Assembly (NCBI RefSeq): GCF_006547045.1
Contig: NZ_CP041242.1
Coordinates: forward strand, 563,501-627,500
Source of the DNA: Lysobacter alkalisoli
GTDB lineage: Bacteria; Pseudomonadota; Gammaproteobacteria; Xanthomonadales; Xanthomonadaceae
DNA: 64,000 nucleotides
Reading direction: 5' to 3'
Numbering within the stretch: the first letter of the stretch is position 1; each line of letters opens with the position of its first letter. The notes under the pieces are model-generated. The model searched no databases, was not told the DNA's origin, and worked only from the letters and a program-made list of their open reading frames with translations. The position numbers and the translations under genes were made by a program. This document shows positions 1 to 10,158 of this stretch, in pieces.

Positions 1-683
1 TTGAGGTTGCGGACCGGCTGGCCGGTGATCTCGGCCAGGGCCTGGTAGGCGTCCTCGACCGAATTGCGGGTGGTGATGGTGACCGCACGCGCGCTTTCGT
101 ACTGGGCGCGAGCCTCATGGACGTCGGTGATCGGCGCCAGGCCAACCTCCAGCCGCTTGGAGGCATAGTCGAAGTTCTTCTCGGCGGCTTCTTCCGCAGC
201 CTGCGCGGCGGCCAGCGTCTCCAGCTGGATCAGCACGTTGAAGTAGGCGGCCGAGGTGCGGGTGATCAGGTTGTTGCCTTCCGCCACGAGCTGGTAGTCG
301 CTGGCCAGGCTCAGCGACTTCTGGCTTTTGAGCTGGGTGAGCCGCGAGTGGTCGTAGATCATCTGGTCCAGGCGCAGACCGTACTCGCGGGTGTCGGATT
401 CGGTGCTGGTATCGCTGTTGGGCACGACTTCGCCGCCGAATGCCACCCCGCCTTCGGAGTCGCGCCAGCTGCGCGTCAGCGAGGCGGAACCGCCGATCTG
501 CGGCAGCATCGCCGCGCGCGCCTGCACCGCACCCTCGCGGGTGGCCAGGCGGCTGGACTCGGCGGCCGAGTATTGCGGATCACCGGCACGGGCCAGCTCG
601 TAGGTCTGCATCAGGTCTTCGGCCGAGGCCAGCGATGGCGCCAGCGCGAAGGCGACGGCAAAGGCGAGGGAGCGGCGGATCAT
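1..683 (-). CDS. tolC: TolC-family outer membrane channel protein, N-terminal part
   Basis: The gene runs off the left edge of the window, so only about 227 N-terminal residues are present. They begin with a clear Sec signal peptide (MIRRSLAFAVAFALAPSLASA) and continue with the TolC-type opening of long helices, for example LMQTYELARAGDPQYSAAES and the ITDVHEARAQYESARA segment typical of the first coiled-coil hairpin. Known family members form a trimeric outer membrane duct used by type I secretion and RND or ABC efflux pumps. The start at 683 lies 17 bases behind the methyltransferase gene, so the two are probably cotranscribed. Assignment to TolC proper rather than another outer membrane efflux protein is likely but rests on half the protein. 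Confidence 0.85.
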   Translation of the reverse strand, partial: MIRRSLAFAVAFALAPSLASAEDLMQTYELARAGDPQYSAAESSRLATREGAVQARAAMLPQIGGSASLTRSWRDSEGGVAFGGEVVPNSDTSTESDTREYGLRLDQMIYDHSRLTQLKSQKSLSLASDYQLVAEGNNLITRTSAAYFNVLIQLETLAAAQAAEEAAEKNFDYASKRLEVGLAPITDVHEARAQYESARAVTITTRNSVEDAYQALAEITGQPVRNL

Positions 684-699
684 GGGGGGTCCTTGTTCC

Positions 700-1368
700 T
701 TAGAGCTCGAATGTGGGCGCGGGGGCCGCGCCATGTAGGTAGGGGAGGTCGGTCTCGAACAACGATTGGATGCGCGAGGCGTTGACATCGTCGCCGTCGT
801 TGGCGTGGACCAGCACCGCTTCCATCACCGGCGAGCGGCCGCGGACCGCGAACATGCGGCCACCCGGCCGTAGCCACTGCAGGAACCGGGCCGGAATCTC
901 GGCCACCGCGCCGGTCACGCAGATCGCGTCGAAACGGCGGTCGTTGTCCCAGCTGAAGACATCGGCATGGATGACCCGGGCGTTGCTGATGGCCTGCCCG
1001 GCCAGGCGGGTGCGGGCGGTGTCGGCCAGATCGGCGTGGCGCTCGATGCTGACCACCTCGCGGGCAAGCCGGCCGAGGCAGGCGGTCAGGAAGCCGCTGC
1101 CGGCGCCGATCTCCAGCACCTCGTCATCGGGGCCGATCGACAGCGCCTGCAGCGCGCGACCCTCGACCACCGGCTTCATCATGAACTCGCCATGGGCCAG
1201 CGGCAGCGGCAGGTCGGCATAGGCCAGGTTGCGATGGGCCTCGGCGACGAAGGCCTCGCGCGGCAAGGTGGACAGCACGTCCAGAATGCGCGGGTCGAGC
1301 ACGTCCCACGGCCGGACCTGCTGCTCGACCATCAGTTCGCGTGCCTTGGCGTAGTCCATCGTCGTCAT
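700..1368 (-). CDS. Protein-L-isoaspartate O-methyltransferase family protein
   Basis: About 222 residues with a class I SAM-dependent methyltransferase fold. The Pcm family is recognisable from VLEIGAGSGFLTACLGRL (SAM-binding glycine loop), the acidic VSIERHADLA strand and GGRMFAVRG near the C-terminus. Pcm enzymes methylate abnormal isoaspartyl residues in aged proteins. Members located next to tolC, as here, form a divergent group, so the substrate is less certain. The reading frame stays open upstream to 1497. I chose the ATG at 1368 (MTTMDYAKARELM), where the family-like sequence begins. An ATG at 1380 is equally possible and neither has a strong ribosome binding site. The gene precedes tolC by 17 bases. 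Confidence 0.8.
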   Translation of the reverse strand: MTTMDYAKARELMVEQQVRPWDVLDPRILDVLSTLPREAFVAEAHRNLAYADLPLPLAHGEFMMKPVVEGRALQALSIGPDDEVLEIGAGSGFLTACLGRLAREVVSIERHADLADTARTRLAGQAISNARVIHADVFSWDNDRRFDAICVTGAVAEIPARFLQWLRPGGRMFAVRGRSPVMEAVLVHANDGDDVNASRIQSLFETDLPYLHGAAPAPTFEL

Positions 1369-1519
1369 GTCTGGTTTCATCGTGCGCGGAAAGGCCGACA
1401 TTCTAATCGACCGCCCGCTCGGGGGTGGCGACGATGCGTTCGTCGATGAGTACAGGATGAGGCTGCCCACGGATGGTGATTTAGTGCCATAAGTCACCGG
1501 GACACAAGTAACGGCCGCC

Positions 1520-2182
1520 TCAGCATTCGTGCGGGCGGACCGCGTAGGCGGCCAGGAACATGTCGACGGAGGCGCTCAGATGCTCTTCCACGCTGCCGAG
1601 GGGCGGGCCGGCGCAGCCGAACACCAGCCGCGCGTGGTGTTCGCCCTTGAGCAGGGTGAAGAATTGGCTGGCCGCGCGCTCCACGTCGGCGATCCGCAGT
1701 TCGCCGGTCTCGATCCGACGCTCGAGCAGATGGGCGAAATCACCCTGCACCCGCATCGGCCCGGACTCCCAGAACAGCTGGATCATGGGTGTCTCGGCCA
1801 TCTGCGGCGAACACATCATGCGGTGGCCGGCGACCGCCTCCGGGCTGGAGATCATCGTGTAGAACGCCTGGGCGATCTCCATCAGTCGCTCGCGCAAAGG
1901 CATGTCCGGCCGCTTCTCGAACATCGATGAGGGCATCTGCTGCTCGCAGTGCGCCCTGACAACGGCCGAGAACAAACCTTCCTTGTCGCCGAAGTGGCTG
2001 TAGACGGTGAGCTTGGATACACCGGCCTCGGTGGCGACCTTGTCCATGCTGGTGCCGTCGAAACCCTGCTGGGTGAAGATGCGCTTGGCCGCCTCGAGGA
2101 TCGCGGCGCGCTTGGCGGGGTCCTTGGGGCGGCCCGGGCCGGTCGGCTTGGGGGGGCTGGCGGGGGTGCGGTTCGCTGGCAT
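1520..2182 (-). CDS. TetR/AcrR-family transcriptional regulator
   Basis: 220 residues. After a proline-rich N-terminal tail (residues 1-20) comes a standard TetR DNA-binding domain at about residues 24-70, with ILEAAKRIFTQQGFDGTSM followed by the recognition helix segment VSKLTVYSHFGDKEGLF. The rest is the helical ligand and dimer domain. The gene is divergent from the RND efflux pair starting at 2259, the usual arrangement for a local drug-responsive repressor of the pump. The 76-base gap is distinctly AT-rich and must hold both promoters. I see no perfect palindrome there, so the operator is not assigned. Confidence 0.9.
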   Translation of the reverse strand: MPANRTPASPPKPTGPGRPKDPAKRAAILEAAKRIFTQQGFDGTSMDKVATEAGVSKLTVYSHFGDKEGLFSAVVRAHCEQQMPSSMFEKRPDMPLRERLMEIAQAFYTMISSPEAVAGHRMMCSPQMAETPMIQLFWESGPMRVQGDFAHLLERRIETGELRIADVERAASQFFTLLKGEHHARLVFGCAGPPLGSVEEHLSASVDMFLAAYAVRPHEC

Positions 2183-2258
2183 GAGGTAATACTAGACTAC
2201 GCGGTTCGATATTTATACAGTACCGCCTGGTTCATTAATTTCGACTGAGGCCCCACTC

Positions 2259-3440
2259 ATGCGCTCCACGCCCCCCACCGGCTCGCGCACTTCACTATCC
2301 CTGCCTGGTCGCCGTGCCGGATTGACGATCCTGCTGGCGTTGCCGGTCGTGCTGGCCGCCTGTTCGGGCGGCCACGAGGCGGTCGAGAAACCCCGCCCGG
2401 TACTGGTGGCGCAGCCGCAGCAGATGACCGCAGCGACCAGTACGTTCGCCGGCGATGTCCGTGCCCGTGAGGAGAGTCCGCTGTCGTTTCGTGTCGGCGG
2501 CAACATGATCGAGCGCCGGGTCGATGTCGGCGCCCGGGTCAAGGCGGGGCAAGTGCTGGCGGTGCTCGATGGCAGCGACCATGCCGCCCAGGCGCGCGCG
2601 GCCAGGGCGCAGCTGGCTGCCGCCGAAGCCGAATTCAAGCGCGCGCGCGATGACCAGGCGCGTTTCGCCAAGCTGGCCGGAGAGCAACTGGTCAGCCGTT
2701 CCGCGGCTGATGCCCAGGAGGCCGCAGCTTCCGCCGCGCGGGGCCAGGTCGATGCGGCCCGTGCCAACCTCGCGGTGGCCGACAACCAGACCGCCTACAC
2801 CCGCCTGCGTGCCCCGGCCGATGGCGTGATCGCGACCCGTCAGGCCGAGGCAGGGCAGGTGGTCGCGGCCGGGCAGGCGGTGTTCACGCTGGCCGCCGAC
2901 GGCGAGCGCGAGGTCGCGATCGCGGTGCCCGAGCGCGCGATCGGCCATGTCACCGTCGGCCGGCCGGTGCAGGTCGAGTTGTGGTCGCATCCTGGTCAGC
3001 GCTGGGACGGGCTCGTGCGCGAGGTGTCGCCGGCGGCCGATCCGGCGTCGCGCACCTTCGCGGTGCGGGTGACCGTGGATGCGCCGGTCGACACGCTCGA
3101 ACTCGGCCAGAGCGCACGCGTGCATCTCAATGGGGGTCCCCGGGCCCGGCTTGGCGTGCCACTGGCGGCGTTGCAGCAGGTCGAGGGCGGCAGCGCGGTG
3201 TTCGTGGTCGATCCGGAAAGTTCGGAACTCCGGTTGCAGCCGGTCGAGACCGGCGCCTACGGACAGGACCAGGTCGTGGTCGAAAGTGGCATCGCCGCAT
3301 CGGACTGGGTGGTCGCCGCGGGCGGGCATCTGTTGCGCGAGGGATTGAAGGTGGCGCCGGTGGATCGGGACAACCGTGTGGTCGCACTGGCCCCCGTGCA
3401 CGACAAGGCGGTCGATCCTTCCGCCGCCACCGGACGCTGA
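2259..3440 (+). CDS. RND efflux periplasmic adaptor (membrane fusion protein)
   Basis: 393 residues. A lipoprotein signal with the lipobox LAAC (cysteine near residue 35) predicts lipid anchoring in the periplasm. The lipoyl and barrel-sandwich halves are visible (RVDVGARVKAGQVLAVLDGS and LRAPADGVIATRQAEAGQVV), separated by an Ala- and Arg-rich alpha-helical hairpin at about residues 110-165. Such adaptors bridge an RND permease and a TolC-like channel. The stop at 3440 lies 7 bases before the permease start, so the two form one operon divergent from the TetR gene. Substrates cannot be read from the sequence; the pair resembles drug and solvent pumps more than metal pumps. Confidence 0.92.
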   Translation: MRSTPPTGSRTSLSLPGRRAGLTILLALPVVLAACSGGHEAVEKPRPVLVAQPQQMTAATSTFAGDVRAREESPLSFRVGGNMIERRVDVGARVKAGQVLAVLDGSDHAAQARAARAQLAAAEAEFKRARDDQARFAKLAGEQLVSRSAADAQEAAASAARGQVDAARANLAVADNQTAYTRLRAPADGVIATRQAEAGQVVAAGQAVFTLAADGEREVAIAVPERAIGHVTVGRPVQVELWSHPGQRWDGLVREVSPAADPASRTFAVRVTVDAPVDTLELGQSARVHLNGGPRARLGVPLAALQQVEGGSAVFVVDPESSELRLQPVETGAYGQDQVVVESGIAASDWVVAAGGHLLREGLKVAPVDRDNRVVALAPVHDKAVDPSAATGR

Positions 3441-3447
3441 GGCGGAC

Positions 3448-6400
3448 ATGCGATTCAATCTTTCCGAATGGGCGCTGCGCCATCGCAGCCTGGTCGTCTA
3501 CACGATGCTGGTGGTCGCGATCGCCGGCACGCTTTCCTACCTCAACCTCGGCCGCAGCGAGGACCCGGAATTCACCTTCAAGGTGATGGTGATCCGGACC
3601 CTGTGGCCCGGCGCGACCGCCGAGGAAGTCTCGACCCAGGTCACCGAGCGGATCGAGAAGAAACTGATGGAGACCGGCGAGTACGAGTTCATCCGCTCGT
3701 ACTCGCGCGCGGGCGAGTCGCAGGTGATCTTCGCGGCGCGCGACTCGATGCGCTCCAGGGAGATCGAGCCGCTCTGGTACCAGGTGCGCAAGAAGGTCGG
3801 CGACATCCGTCCGACCCTGCCGGCGGAAGTGATCGGGCCGTTCTTCAACGACGAGTTCGGCGACACCTTCGGCAACATCTACGCGCTGACCGGCGAGGGC
3901 TTCGACTACGCCGTGCTCAAGGACTATGCCGAACGCGTGCAGCTGGCCCTGCAGGAACTGCCCGACGTCGGCAAGATCGAGCTGCTCGGCGTGCAGGACG
4001 AGAAAGTCTGGATCGAACTGTCGAACGTCAAGCTGGCCACGCTCGGGGTGCCGGCGCAGGCTGTGAAGGACGCATTGGACCAGCAGAACGCGATGGTCCC
4101 GGCCGGCTTTTTCGAGACCGCAAGCAGCCGCGTGCCGCTGCGGGTCGAGGGCCGGTTCGAATCGGTCGACGAGATCCGCGACTTCCCGATCCGGGTCGGC
4201 GACCGCAGCTTCCGGCTCGGCGACGTGGCCGAGGTGACGCGCGGCTTCTCCGATCCGGCCGCACCGCGAATGCGTTTTCGCGGCCAGGATGCGATCGGGC
4301 TGGGTGTGGCGATGCGCGACGGCGGCAACATCCTCGATCTCGGCAAGACCCTGGAACAGGAGTTCGCCCGCCTGCAGGACACCCTGCCGGCCGGCATGGA
4401 GCTGCACAAGGTCGCCGACCAGCCCGCCGCGGTGGACGCGTCGGTCGGCGAGTTCGTCAAAGTGCTGGCCGAGGCGGTCGCCATCGTGTTGCTGGTCTGC
4501 TTCTTCTCGCTCGGCCTGCGCACCGGCCTGGTGGTGGCGCTGTCGATCCCGCTGGTGCTGGCGATGACCTTTGCGGTAATGGCGTTCTTCGGCGTCGGCC
4601 TGCACAAGATATCGCTCGGTGCGCTGGTGCTCGCGCTCGGCCTGCTGGTCGACGACGCGATCATCGCGGTGGAGATGATGGCGATCAAGATGGAGCAGGG
4701 GCTGAGCCGGCTGAAGGCGGCGGCGTTCGCGTGGGAAAGCACCGCCTTCCCGATGCTCACCGGCACCCTGATCACCGCGGCCGGCTTCCTGCCGATCGCG
4801 ACCGCGGCGTCGAGCACGGGCGAGTACACCCGCTCGCTGTTCCAGGTGGTCACCATCGCGCTGCTGGTGTCGTGGATCGCGGCGGTGATGTTCATCCCGT
4901 ACCTGGGCGACAAGCTGTTGCCCGATCACGGTCACGCCGCGCCGCTCAAGCCCGGTTCGCTGGCCGCGCGCTGGCATGCCCGGCGCCAGCGGTGGGCCGA
5001 CCGGCTGGCAGGCCGGCACCCGCTGCTGGGCGACGCGATCCGCCCGGCGCCGCACGATGGCCGCGACCATGACCCCTACGCGACCCCGTTCTATATCCGC
5101 TTCCGTGGCCTGGTCCTGTGGTGTGTTCAGCGGCGCAAGACCGTCATCGCGGCCACCATCGGCATTTTCGTCGCTTCGGTACTGCTGTTCCGCTTCGTGC
5201 CGCAGCAGTTCTTCCCGGATTCGGTGCGTCCCGAGCTGATGGTCGACATGGAGCTGGCCGAGGGCAGCTCGCTGAAGGCGACCGCCGCGCAGGCAGAGAA
5301 GCTCGAAGCCCTGCTGGCCGAGCGCGACGACCTGGTCAATTACGTCGCCTACGTCGGCACCGGCTCGCCGCGCTTCTACCTGCCGCTGGACCAGCAGTTG
5401 CCGGCCGCCAACTTCGCCCAGTTCGTGCTGATGCCGAAGGACATCGAGGCGCGCGAGACGGTGCGCCAATGGGTGATCGACGAGGTGATACCGCAGTTCC
5501 CCGATCTGCAGCTGCGCGTGACCCGGCTCGAGAACGGTCCGCCGGTCGGTTACCCGGTGCAGTTCCGCGTGTCCGGCGAGCATATCGAGCAGATCCGCGA
5601 GATCGCCTACAAGGTCCGCGACAGGATCGGCGAGAACCCGCACGTCACCAACGTCAATCTCGACTGGGACGAGCCGGGCAGGGTGGTGCGCCTGCACATC
5701 GACCAGGAGCGCGCGCGGGCGATGGGCATCAGTTCCGCACAGGTCGCGCAGTTCCTGACCAGCTCGCTGTCGGGTTCGCACGTGAGCACCTACCGCGAGG
5801 GCAACGAGTTGATCGAGATGCTGTTGCGCGGACCGGAGGAGGAACGGTTGGGACTGGACATGCTCGGCAGCCTGGCGGTGCCGACCGGCAGTGGCCAGAG
5901 CGTGCCGCTGGAGCAGGTCGCCACGCTCGAATACGGTTTCGAGGACGGCATCATCTGGCACCGCGACCGCCGCCCGACCATGACCGTGCGCGCCGACATC
6001 TACGACGGTACCCAGCCGGCAACGGTGGCCGGGCAGATCTCGCCGACCCTGGATGGACTCCGTGCGGAACTGCCGTACGGCTATTCGATCGACATCGGTG
6101 GTACCGTCGAGGATTCGGCGCGCGGGCAGGATTCGATCAAGGCCGGCATGCCGCTGTTCCTGTTCGTGGTGTTCACCCTGCTGATGCTGCAGCTGCGCAG
6201 TTTCTCGCGCAGTTTCATGGTGTTGCTGACCGCGCCGCTCGGGCTGATCGGCGCGACCCTGTTCCTGCTGGTGTTCCGGGTGCCGTTCGGGTTCGTGGCG
6301 ATGCTCGGCACGATCGCGCTGGCCGGCATGATCATGCGCAATTCGGTGATCCTGGTTGACCAGATCGAACAGGACCGAGCCGCCGGCGCGGAGACCTGGA

Positions 6401-6624
6401 AGGCGATCGTGGAAGCAACCGTGCGCCGATTCCGCCCGATCGTGCTGACCGCGCTGGCGGCGGTGCTGGCGATGATCCCGCTGTCGCGCAGCGCGTTCTT
6501 CGGACCGATGGCGGTGGCGATCATGGGCGGCCTGCTGGTCGCCACGGTGCTGACGGTGCTGTTCCTGCCGGCGCTGTACGCGGCGTGGTTCCGGGTCAAG
6601 GTTCCGGAAACCGCGCCGTCGTAA
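3448..6624 (+). CDS. RND-family efflux permease
   Basis: 1058 residues, the usual length for RND transporters. A first membrane helix (SLVVYTMLVVAIAGTLSYL) is followed by a large periplasmic domain. The TM4 region LALGLLVDDAIIAVEMMA carries the adjacent acidic pair of the proton relay, and a second periplasmic domain and the last helices follow, ending with LFLPALYAAWFRVKVP. The start at 3448 was chosen because MRFNLSEWALRHR opens the family-like sequence and gives a 7-base gap after the adaptor. The protein exchanges protons for export of hydrophobic substrates. No outer membrane channel is in this operon, so it may use the TolC encoded at 1-683. Its last 39 coding bases recur at 8220-8258. 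Confidence 0.93.
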   Translation: MRFNLSEWALRHRSLVVYTMLVVAIAGTLSYLNLGRSEDPEFTFKVMVIRTLWPGATAEEVSTQVTERIEKKLMETGEYEFIRSYSRAGESQVIFAARDSMRSREIEPLWYQVRKKVGDIRPTLPAEVIGPFFNDEFGDTFGNIYALTGEGFDYAVLKDYAERVQLALQELPDVGKIELLGVQDEKVWIELSNVKLATLGVPAQAVKDALDQQNAMVPAGFFETASSRVPLRVEGRFESVDEIRDFPIRVGDRSFRLGDVAEVTRGFSDPAAPRMRFRGQDAIGLGVAMRDGGNILDLGKTLEQEFARLQDTLPAGMELHKVADQPAAVDASVGEFVKVLAEAVAIVLLVCFFSLGLRTGLVVALSIPLVLAMTFAVMAFFGVGLHKISLGALVLALGLLVDDAIIAVEMMAIKMEQGLSRLKAAAFAWESTAFPMLTGTLITAAGFLPIATAASSTGEYTRSLFQVVTIALLVSWIAAVMFIPYLGDKLLPDHGHAAPLKPGSLAARWHARRQRWADRLAGRHPLLGDAIRPAPHDGRDHDPYATPFYIRFRGLVLWCVQRRKTVIAATIGIFVASVLLFRFVPQQFFPDSVRPELMVDMELAEGSSLKATAAQAEKLEALLAERDDLVNYVAYVGTGSPRFYLPLDQQLPAANFAQFVLMPKDIEARETVRQWVIDEVIPQFPDLQLRVTRLENGPPVGYPVQFRVSGEHIEQIREIAYKVRDRIGENPHVTNVNLDWDEPGRVVRLHIDQERARAMGISSAQVAQFLTSSLSGSHVSTYREGNELIEMLLRGPEEERLGLDMLGSLAVPTGSGQSVPLEQVATLEYGFEDGIIWHRDRRPTMTVRADIYDGTQPATVAGQISPTLDGLRAELPYGYSIDIGGTVEDSARGQDSIKAGMPLFLFVVFTLLMLQLRSFSRSFMVLLTAPLGLIGATLFLLVFRVPFGFVAMLGTIALAGMIMRNSVILVDQIEQDRAAGAETWKAIVEATVRRFRPIVLTALAAVLAMIPLSRSAFFGPMAVAIMGGLLVATVLTVLFLPALYAAWFRVKVPETAPS

Positions 6625-6636
6625 CGTGGGTGGCGG

Positions 6637-8172
<1,536 letters not shown>

Positions 8173-8219
8173 TCATCGCATGGGATGCCGTGGACGATCG
8201 GTGGGGCACGGCGTCCGCG

Positions 8220-8273
8220 CCGGCGCTGTATGCGGCGTGGTTCCGGGTGAAGGTGCCGACGCATGTTGGCTGA
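8220..8273 (+). pseudogene. 3'-end relic of a second RND permease gene
   Basis: Bases 8220-8258 match the 3' coding end of the intact RND permease (6568-6606) at 36 of 39 positions. All three differences fall in third codon positions and are silent, so both copies encode PALYAAWFRVKVP. The relic then reads THVG and a stop at 8271-8273. No similarity is visible upstream of about 8219, so only the last codons remain. The silent pattern indicates the fragment evolved as coding sequence before truncation and is not a recent copy of the neighbour. The hairpin at 8317-8340 may be its original terminator. Confidence 0.7.
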
Positions 8274-8316
8274 GGCCAGCCCCGGCTGCAGTGCCGGGCG
8301 GGGTAAGTGGCTGAGA

Positions 8317-8340
8317 AAGAGCGTCCCCCCGGACGCTCTT
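8317..8340 (+). terminator. Rho-independent terminator
   Basis: A perfect 10-base-pair stem (AAGAGCGTCC / GGACGCTCTT) with a CCCC loop, followed by GTTT on the plus strand. It sits 43 bases after the RND relic stop and before the GntR promoter, so it probably ended the lost RND gene and now insulates the GntR-ABC operon. Confidence 0.75.
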
Positions 8341-8383
8341 GTTTCATGCGCGCGTCACCGTCGCGCCACCGACAGTTGGGTAC

Positions 8384-8428
8384 TTGACAGGGGCTGATGT
8401 TCGTACTGTACTGTGACACACAGTACAG
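8384..8428 (+). promoter_or_regulatory. Promoter and perfect palindromic operator of the GntR-ABC operon
   Basis: A consensus -35 TTGACA at 8384-8389 is spaced 17 bases from a -10-like TGTACT at 8407-8412. Overlapping the -10 is a perfect inverted repeat: CTGTACTGTG (8406-8415), three central bases, CACAGTACAG (8419-8428). The regulator's ATG follows at 8441. A GntR dimer bound here would block RNA polymerase, so negative autoregulation is the simple reading. The site and promoter are seen directly; the identity of the binding protein is inferred from position. Confidence 0.8.
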
Positions 8429-8440
8429 ATAGGACAGGTC

Positions 8441-8851
8441 ATGGCCCGCCCCCAGGCACTGATGATCCAGATCGCTACCGGCGATCCGCGCCCGATCAGC
8501 AAGCAAATCGTAGACGCCGTCCGGATGAAGATCGCCACCGCCGAGCTCGACCCCGGCGACCAACTGCCTAGCGTGCGCGGGCTGGCGCAGCAGCTCACGG
8601 TCAATCCCAACACCGTCGCCAAGGCCTATGCCGAGCTAACCAACGAGGGCTGGCTGGAGTCGCGCCAAGGCCTTGGCCTGTACGTGGCCAAGCCGCGGCA
8701 GCGCCTGAGTGACGCCGAACGCGAACGTCGTCTCGACGACGCCATCCAGCGCTTCCTCAACGATGTCATCGCGCTCGACTACCCGCCTGACGAGGTGCAG
8801 GCGCGATTGCATCTCGAATTTCTCGCGCTGGCGCCCCGCAAGACCGCCTGA
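8441..8851 (+). CDS. GntR-family (YtrA-type) transcriptional regulator
   Basis: 136 residues. An N-terminal GntR winged helix at about residues 10-80 includes PISKQIVDAVRMKI, GDQLPSVRGLAQQLTVNPNT and VAKAYAELTNEGWLESRQG. Only a short helical C-terminal tail of some 45 residues follows, the size typical of the YtrA subfamily, which usually controls ABC transporter genes encoded beside it. That is exactly the context here: an ATPase starts about 75 bases downstream. A perfect palindrome overlaps its own promoter, suggesting autorepression. The inducing signal is unknown; YtrA regulators in other bacteria often respond to envelope-active antibiotics. Confidence 0.92.
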   Translation: MARPQALMIQIATGDPRPISKQIVDAVRMKIATAELDPGDQLPSVRGLAQQLTVNPNTVAKAYAELTNEGWLESRQGLGLYVAKPRQRLSDAERERRLDDAIQRFLNDVIALDYPPDEVQARLHLEFLALAPRKTA

Positions 8852-8925
8852 TCTTCCGAGTTGATTACGTGCCGACCCCGTCGCCCACCCCGATTGCTCA
8901 TCAACAAACTCTTTCGAGATCTTCC

Positions 8926-9858
8926 ATGTCCGGATCCAGCTCAGAATTCGTGATCGAAACCCACGCGCTAAGCAAACGCTACGGCCGTAAGCTCGCCCTC
9001 GATCGCCTCGATCTGAAAATTCCGCGCGGCCGCATTCACGCCATCGTTGGCGCGAACGGCGCGGGCAAGTCGACGCTGTTCCGCATCCTGCTCGGTTTCC
9101 TGCCGCCGAGCGCGGGTGAGGCGCGCATCCTCGGCCGTGACAGCCAGCAGCTCACGTCGGCAGACCGAGGTCGCATCGGTTTTGTCAACGAAGAACACAC
9201 GCTGCCCGGCTGGTTGAAGGTGGGCGCGGTGATCGCGATGCAGCGACATCATTACGCACAACGCTGGAATCAAAACGCTTTCGATGAAGTCATCGGCCAT
9301 TACCACGTGTTGCCGGAACAGAAGGTTGGCCAGCTTTCGCGCGGCGAACGTGCCGGCTTCAACATCGCTCTCGCCTTGGCGCAACGGCCGGAATTGCTGG
9401 TGCTCGATGAGCCAACGCTCGGGCTCGATGTTGTCGCCAAGCGTGCGTTTCTCGAATCGTTGATGTACAGCCAGGCGGTCGAAAGCTGCACGGTGATTTA
9501 TTGCTCGCACCAGATGGAAGAGATCGAGCGCGTCGCCGACAACCTGATCATCCTCGAACGCGGCCAGCTCAAACATGTGTCGGCGCCGGAAGATTTCTGC
9601 GCGCGGGTGAGCTTGTGGGTGGCCGACGTGCCGTTCAAGGGGCCCGAGCTGTCGAAGGTGCCGGGGCTATTGCAGGTGCAGAGGTTGGATGGCTTGCATC
9701 ACTACCTGGTGCTGGATCAGGACGAGGAGTTCGGCGATTTCCTGCGCGCCGCCGGTGCGCGTTCCGTGCAGAGCATGCCTGTGAGTCTGGATCGCGCCGT
9801 CAACGGATTTCTGGCCAAGAACCACGCCGCGCCCGCAAGCGCGATCGCAACGACCTGA
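8926..9858 (+). CDS. ABC transporter ATP-binding protein
   Basis: 310 residues from the ATG at 8926. A GTG at 8869 would add 19 Pro/Ser-rich residues, and neither start has a strong ribosome binding site. Walker A is GANGAGKST (about residues 41-49 of this start). The signature region reads LSRGERAGFNIALALA, where the canonical LSGGQ is LSRGE, followed by Walker B LLVLDEPTLGLD and the switch histidine in YCSHQMEEIE. Beyond about residue 220 is a C-terminal extension of unknown role. It should power the membrane protein encoded next. It lies in the GntR operon and starts 12 bases before the permease gene ends its leader region, at 9871. Confidence 0.9.
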   Translation: MSGSSSEFVIETHALSKRYGRKLALDRLDLKIPRGRIHAIVGANGAGKSTLFRILLGFLPPSAGEARILGRDSQQLTSADRGRIGFVNEEHTLPGWLKVGAVIAMQRHHYAQRWNQNAFDEVIGHYHVLPEQKVGQLSRGERAGFNIALALAQRPELLVLDEPTLGLDVVAKRAFLESLMYSQAVESCTVIYCSHQMEEIERVADNLIILERGQLKHVSAPEDFCARVSLWVADVPFKGPELSKVPGLLQVQRLDGLHHYLVLDQDEEFGDFLRAAGARSVQSMPVSLDRAVNGFLAKNHAAPASAIATT

Positions 9859-9870
9859 TAGGGGAACACC

Positions 9871-10158
9871 ATGTGGGATTTGTTCAAGGCTGAACTGTTG
9901 CGCTTCCGAAACTGGGCCCTCGCGTTTCTCGCCGTGCATCTTGTGCTGCTGGGCTTCATGGCGCGGACGACCGACCTGGCCCAGCTGACTTGGGAAAACT
10001 ACAGCATTATCGGTGCGGTGTATGTGCTGGCGGGCCTCCTGTTCGGCATGTACCAGGCGGGCACTTATCGCCGCCCAAACCAGTGGCTGAACCTGCTGCA
10101 TCGGCCGGTGCTGCGGTTGCGGATCGTTACGGCGCTGTTCGGCGCGGGGCCGTGCTGA
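9871..10158 (+). CDS. ABC permease, N-terminal segment (frameshifted or separate subunit)
   Basis: 95 residues starting behind a good AGGGGA ribosome binding site. It holds two membrane helices (ALAFLAVHLVLLGFM and IGAVYVLAGLLFGMY) and the soluble stretch NQWLNLLHRPVLRL, then stops at 10156-10158. The sequence continues naturally in the +2 frame: restoring one G in the GGGG run at 10146-10149 joins TALFGAG to AVLMTLGVALP and gives a single protein of about 610 residues. The stop overlaps an ATG as TGATG, so coupled translation of two polypeptides is an alternative to a broken gene. Sequence error is a third option. Confidence 0.75.
   Translation: MWDLFKAELLRFRNWALAFLAVHLVLLGFMARTTDLAQLTWENYSIIGAVYVLAGLLFGMYQAGTYRRPNQWLNLLHRPVLRLRIVTALFGAGPC

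Noticed and set aside
2183..2258. Possible TetR operator between the regulator and the RND operon (GGTA...TACC ends).
   Set aside because: The arms match only partly; not enough symmetry to call a site.
3127..5961. A 944-codon open frame antisense to the RND permease.
   Set aside because: High G+C at third positions opens the antisense frame; the sequence is His/Arg/Asp-rich low-complexity without motifs, and the sense strand is a complete RND protein.
8917..8949. BglII, BamHI and EcoRI sites within 33 bases at the start of the ABC ATPase gene, with a NotI site shortly after, resembling a cloning linker.
   Set aside because: The reading frame continues naturally into Walker A and flanking genes are chromosomal; no vector sequence is visible, so I take it as coincidence.
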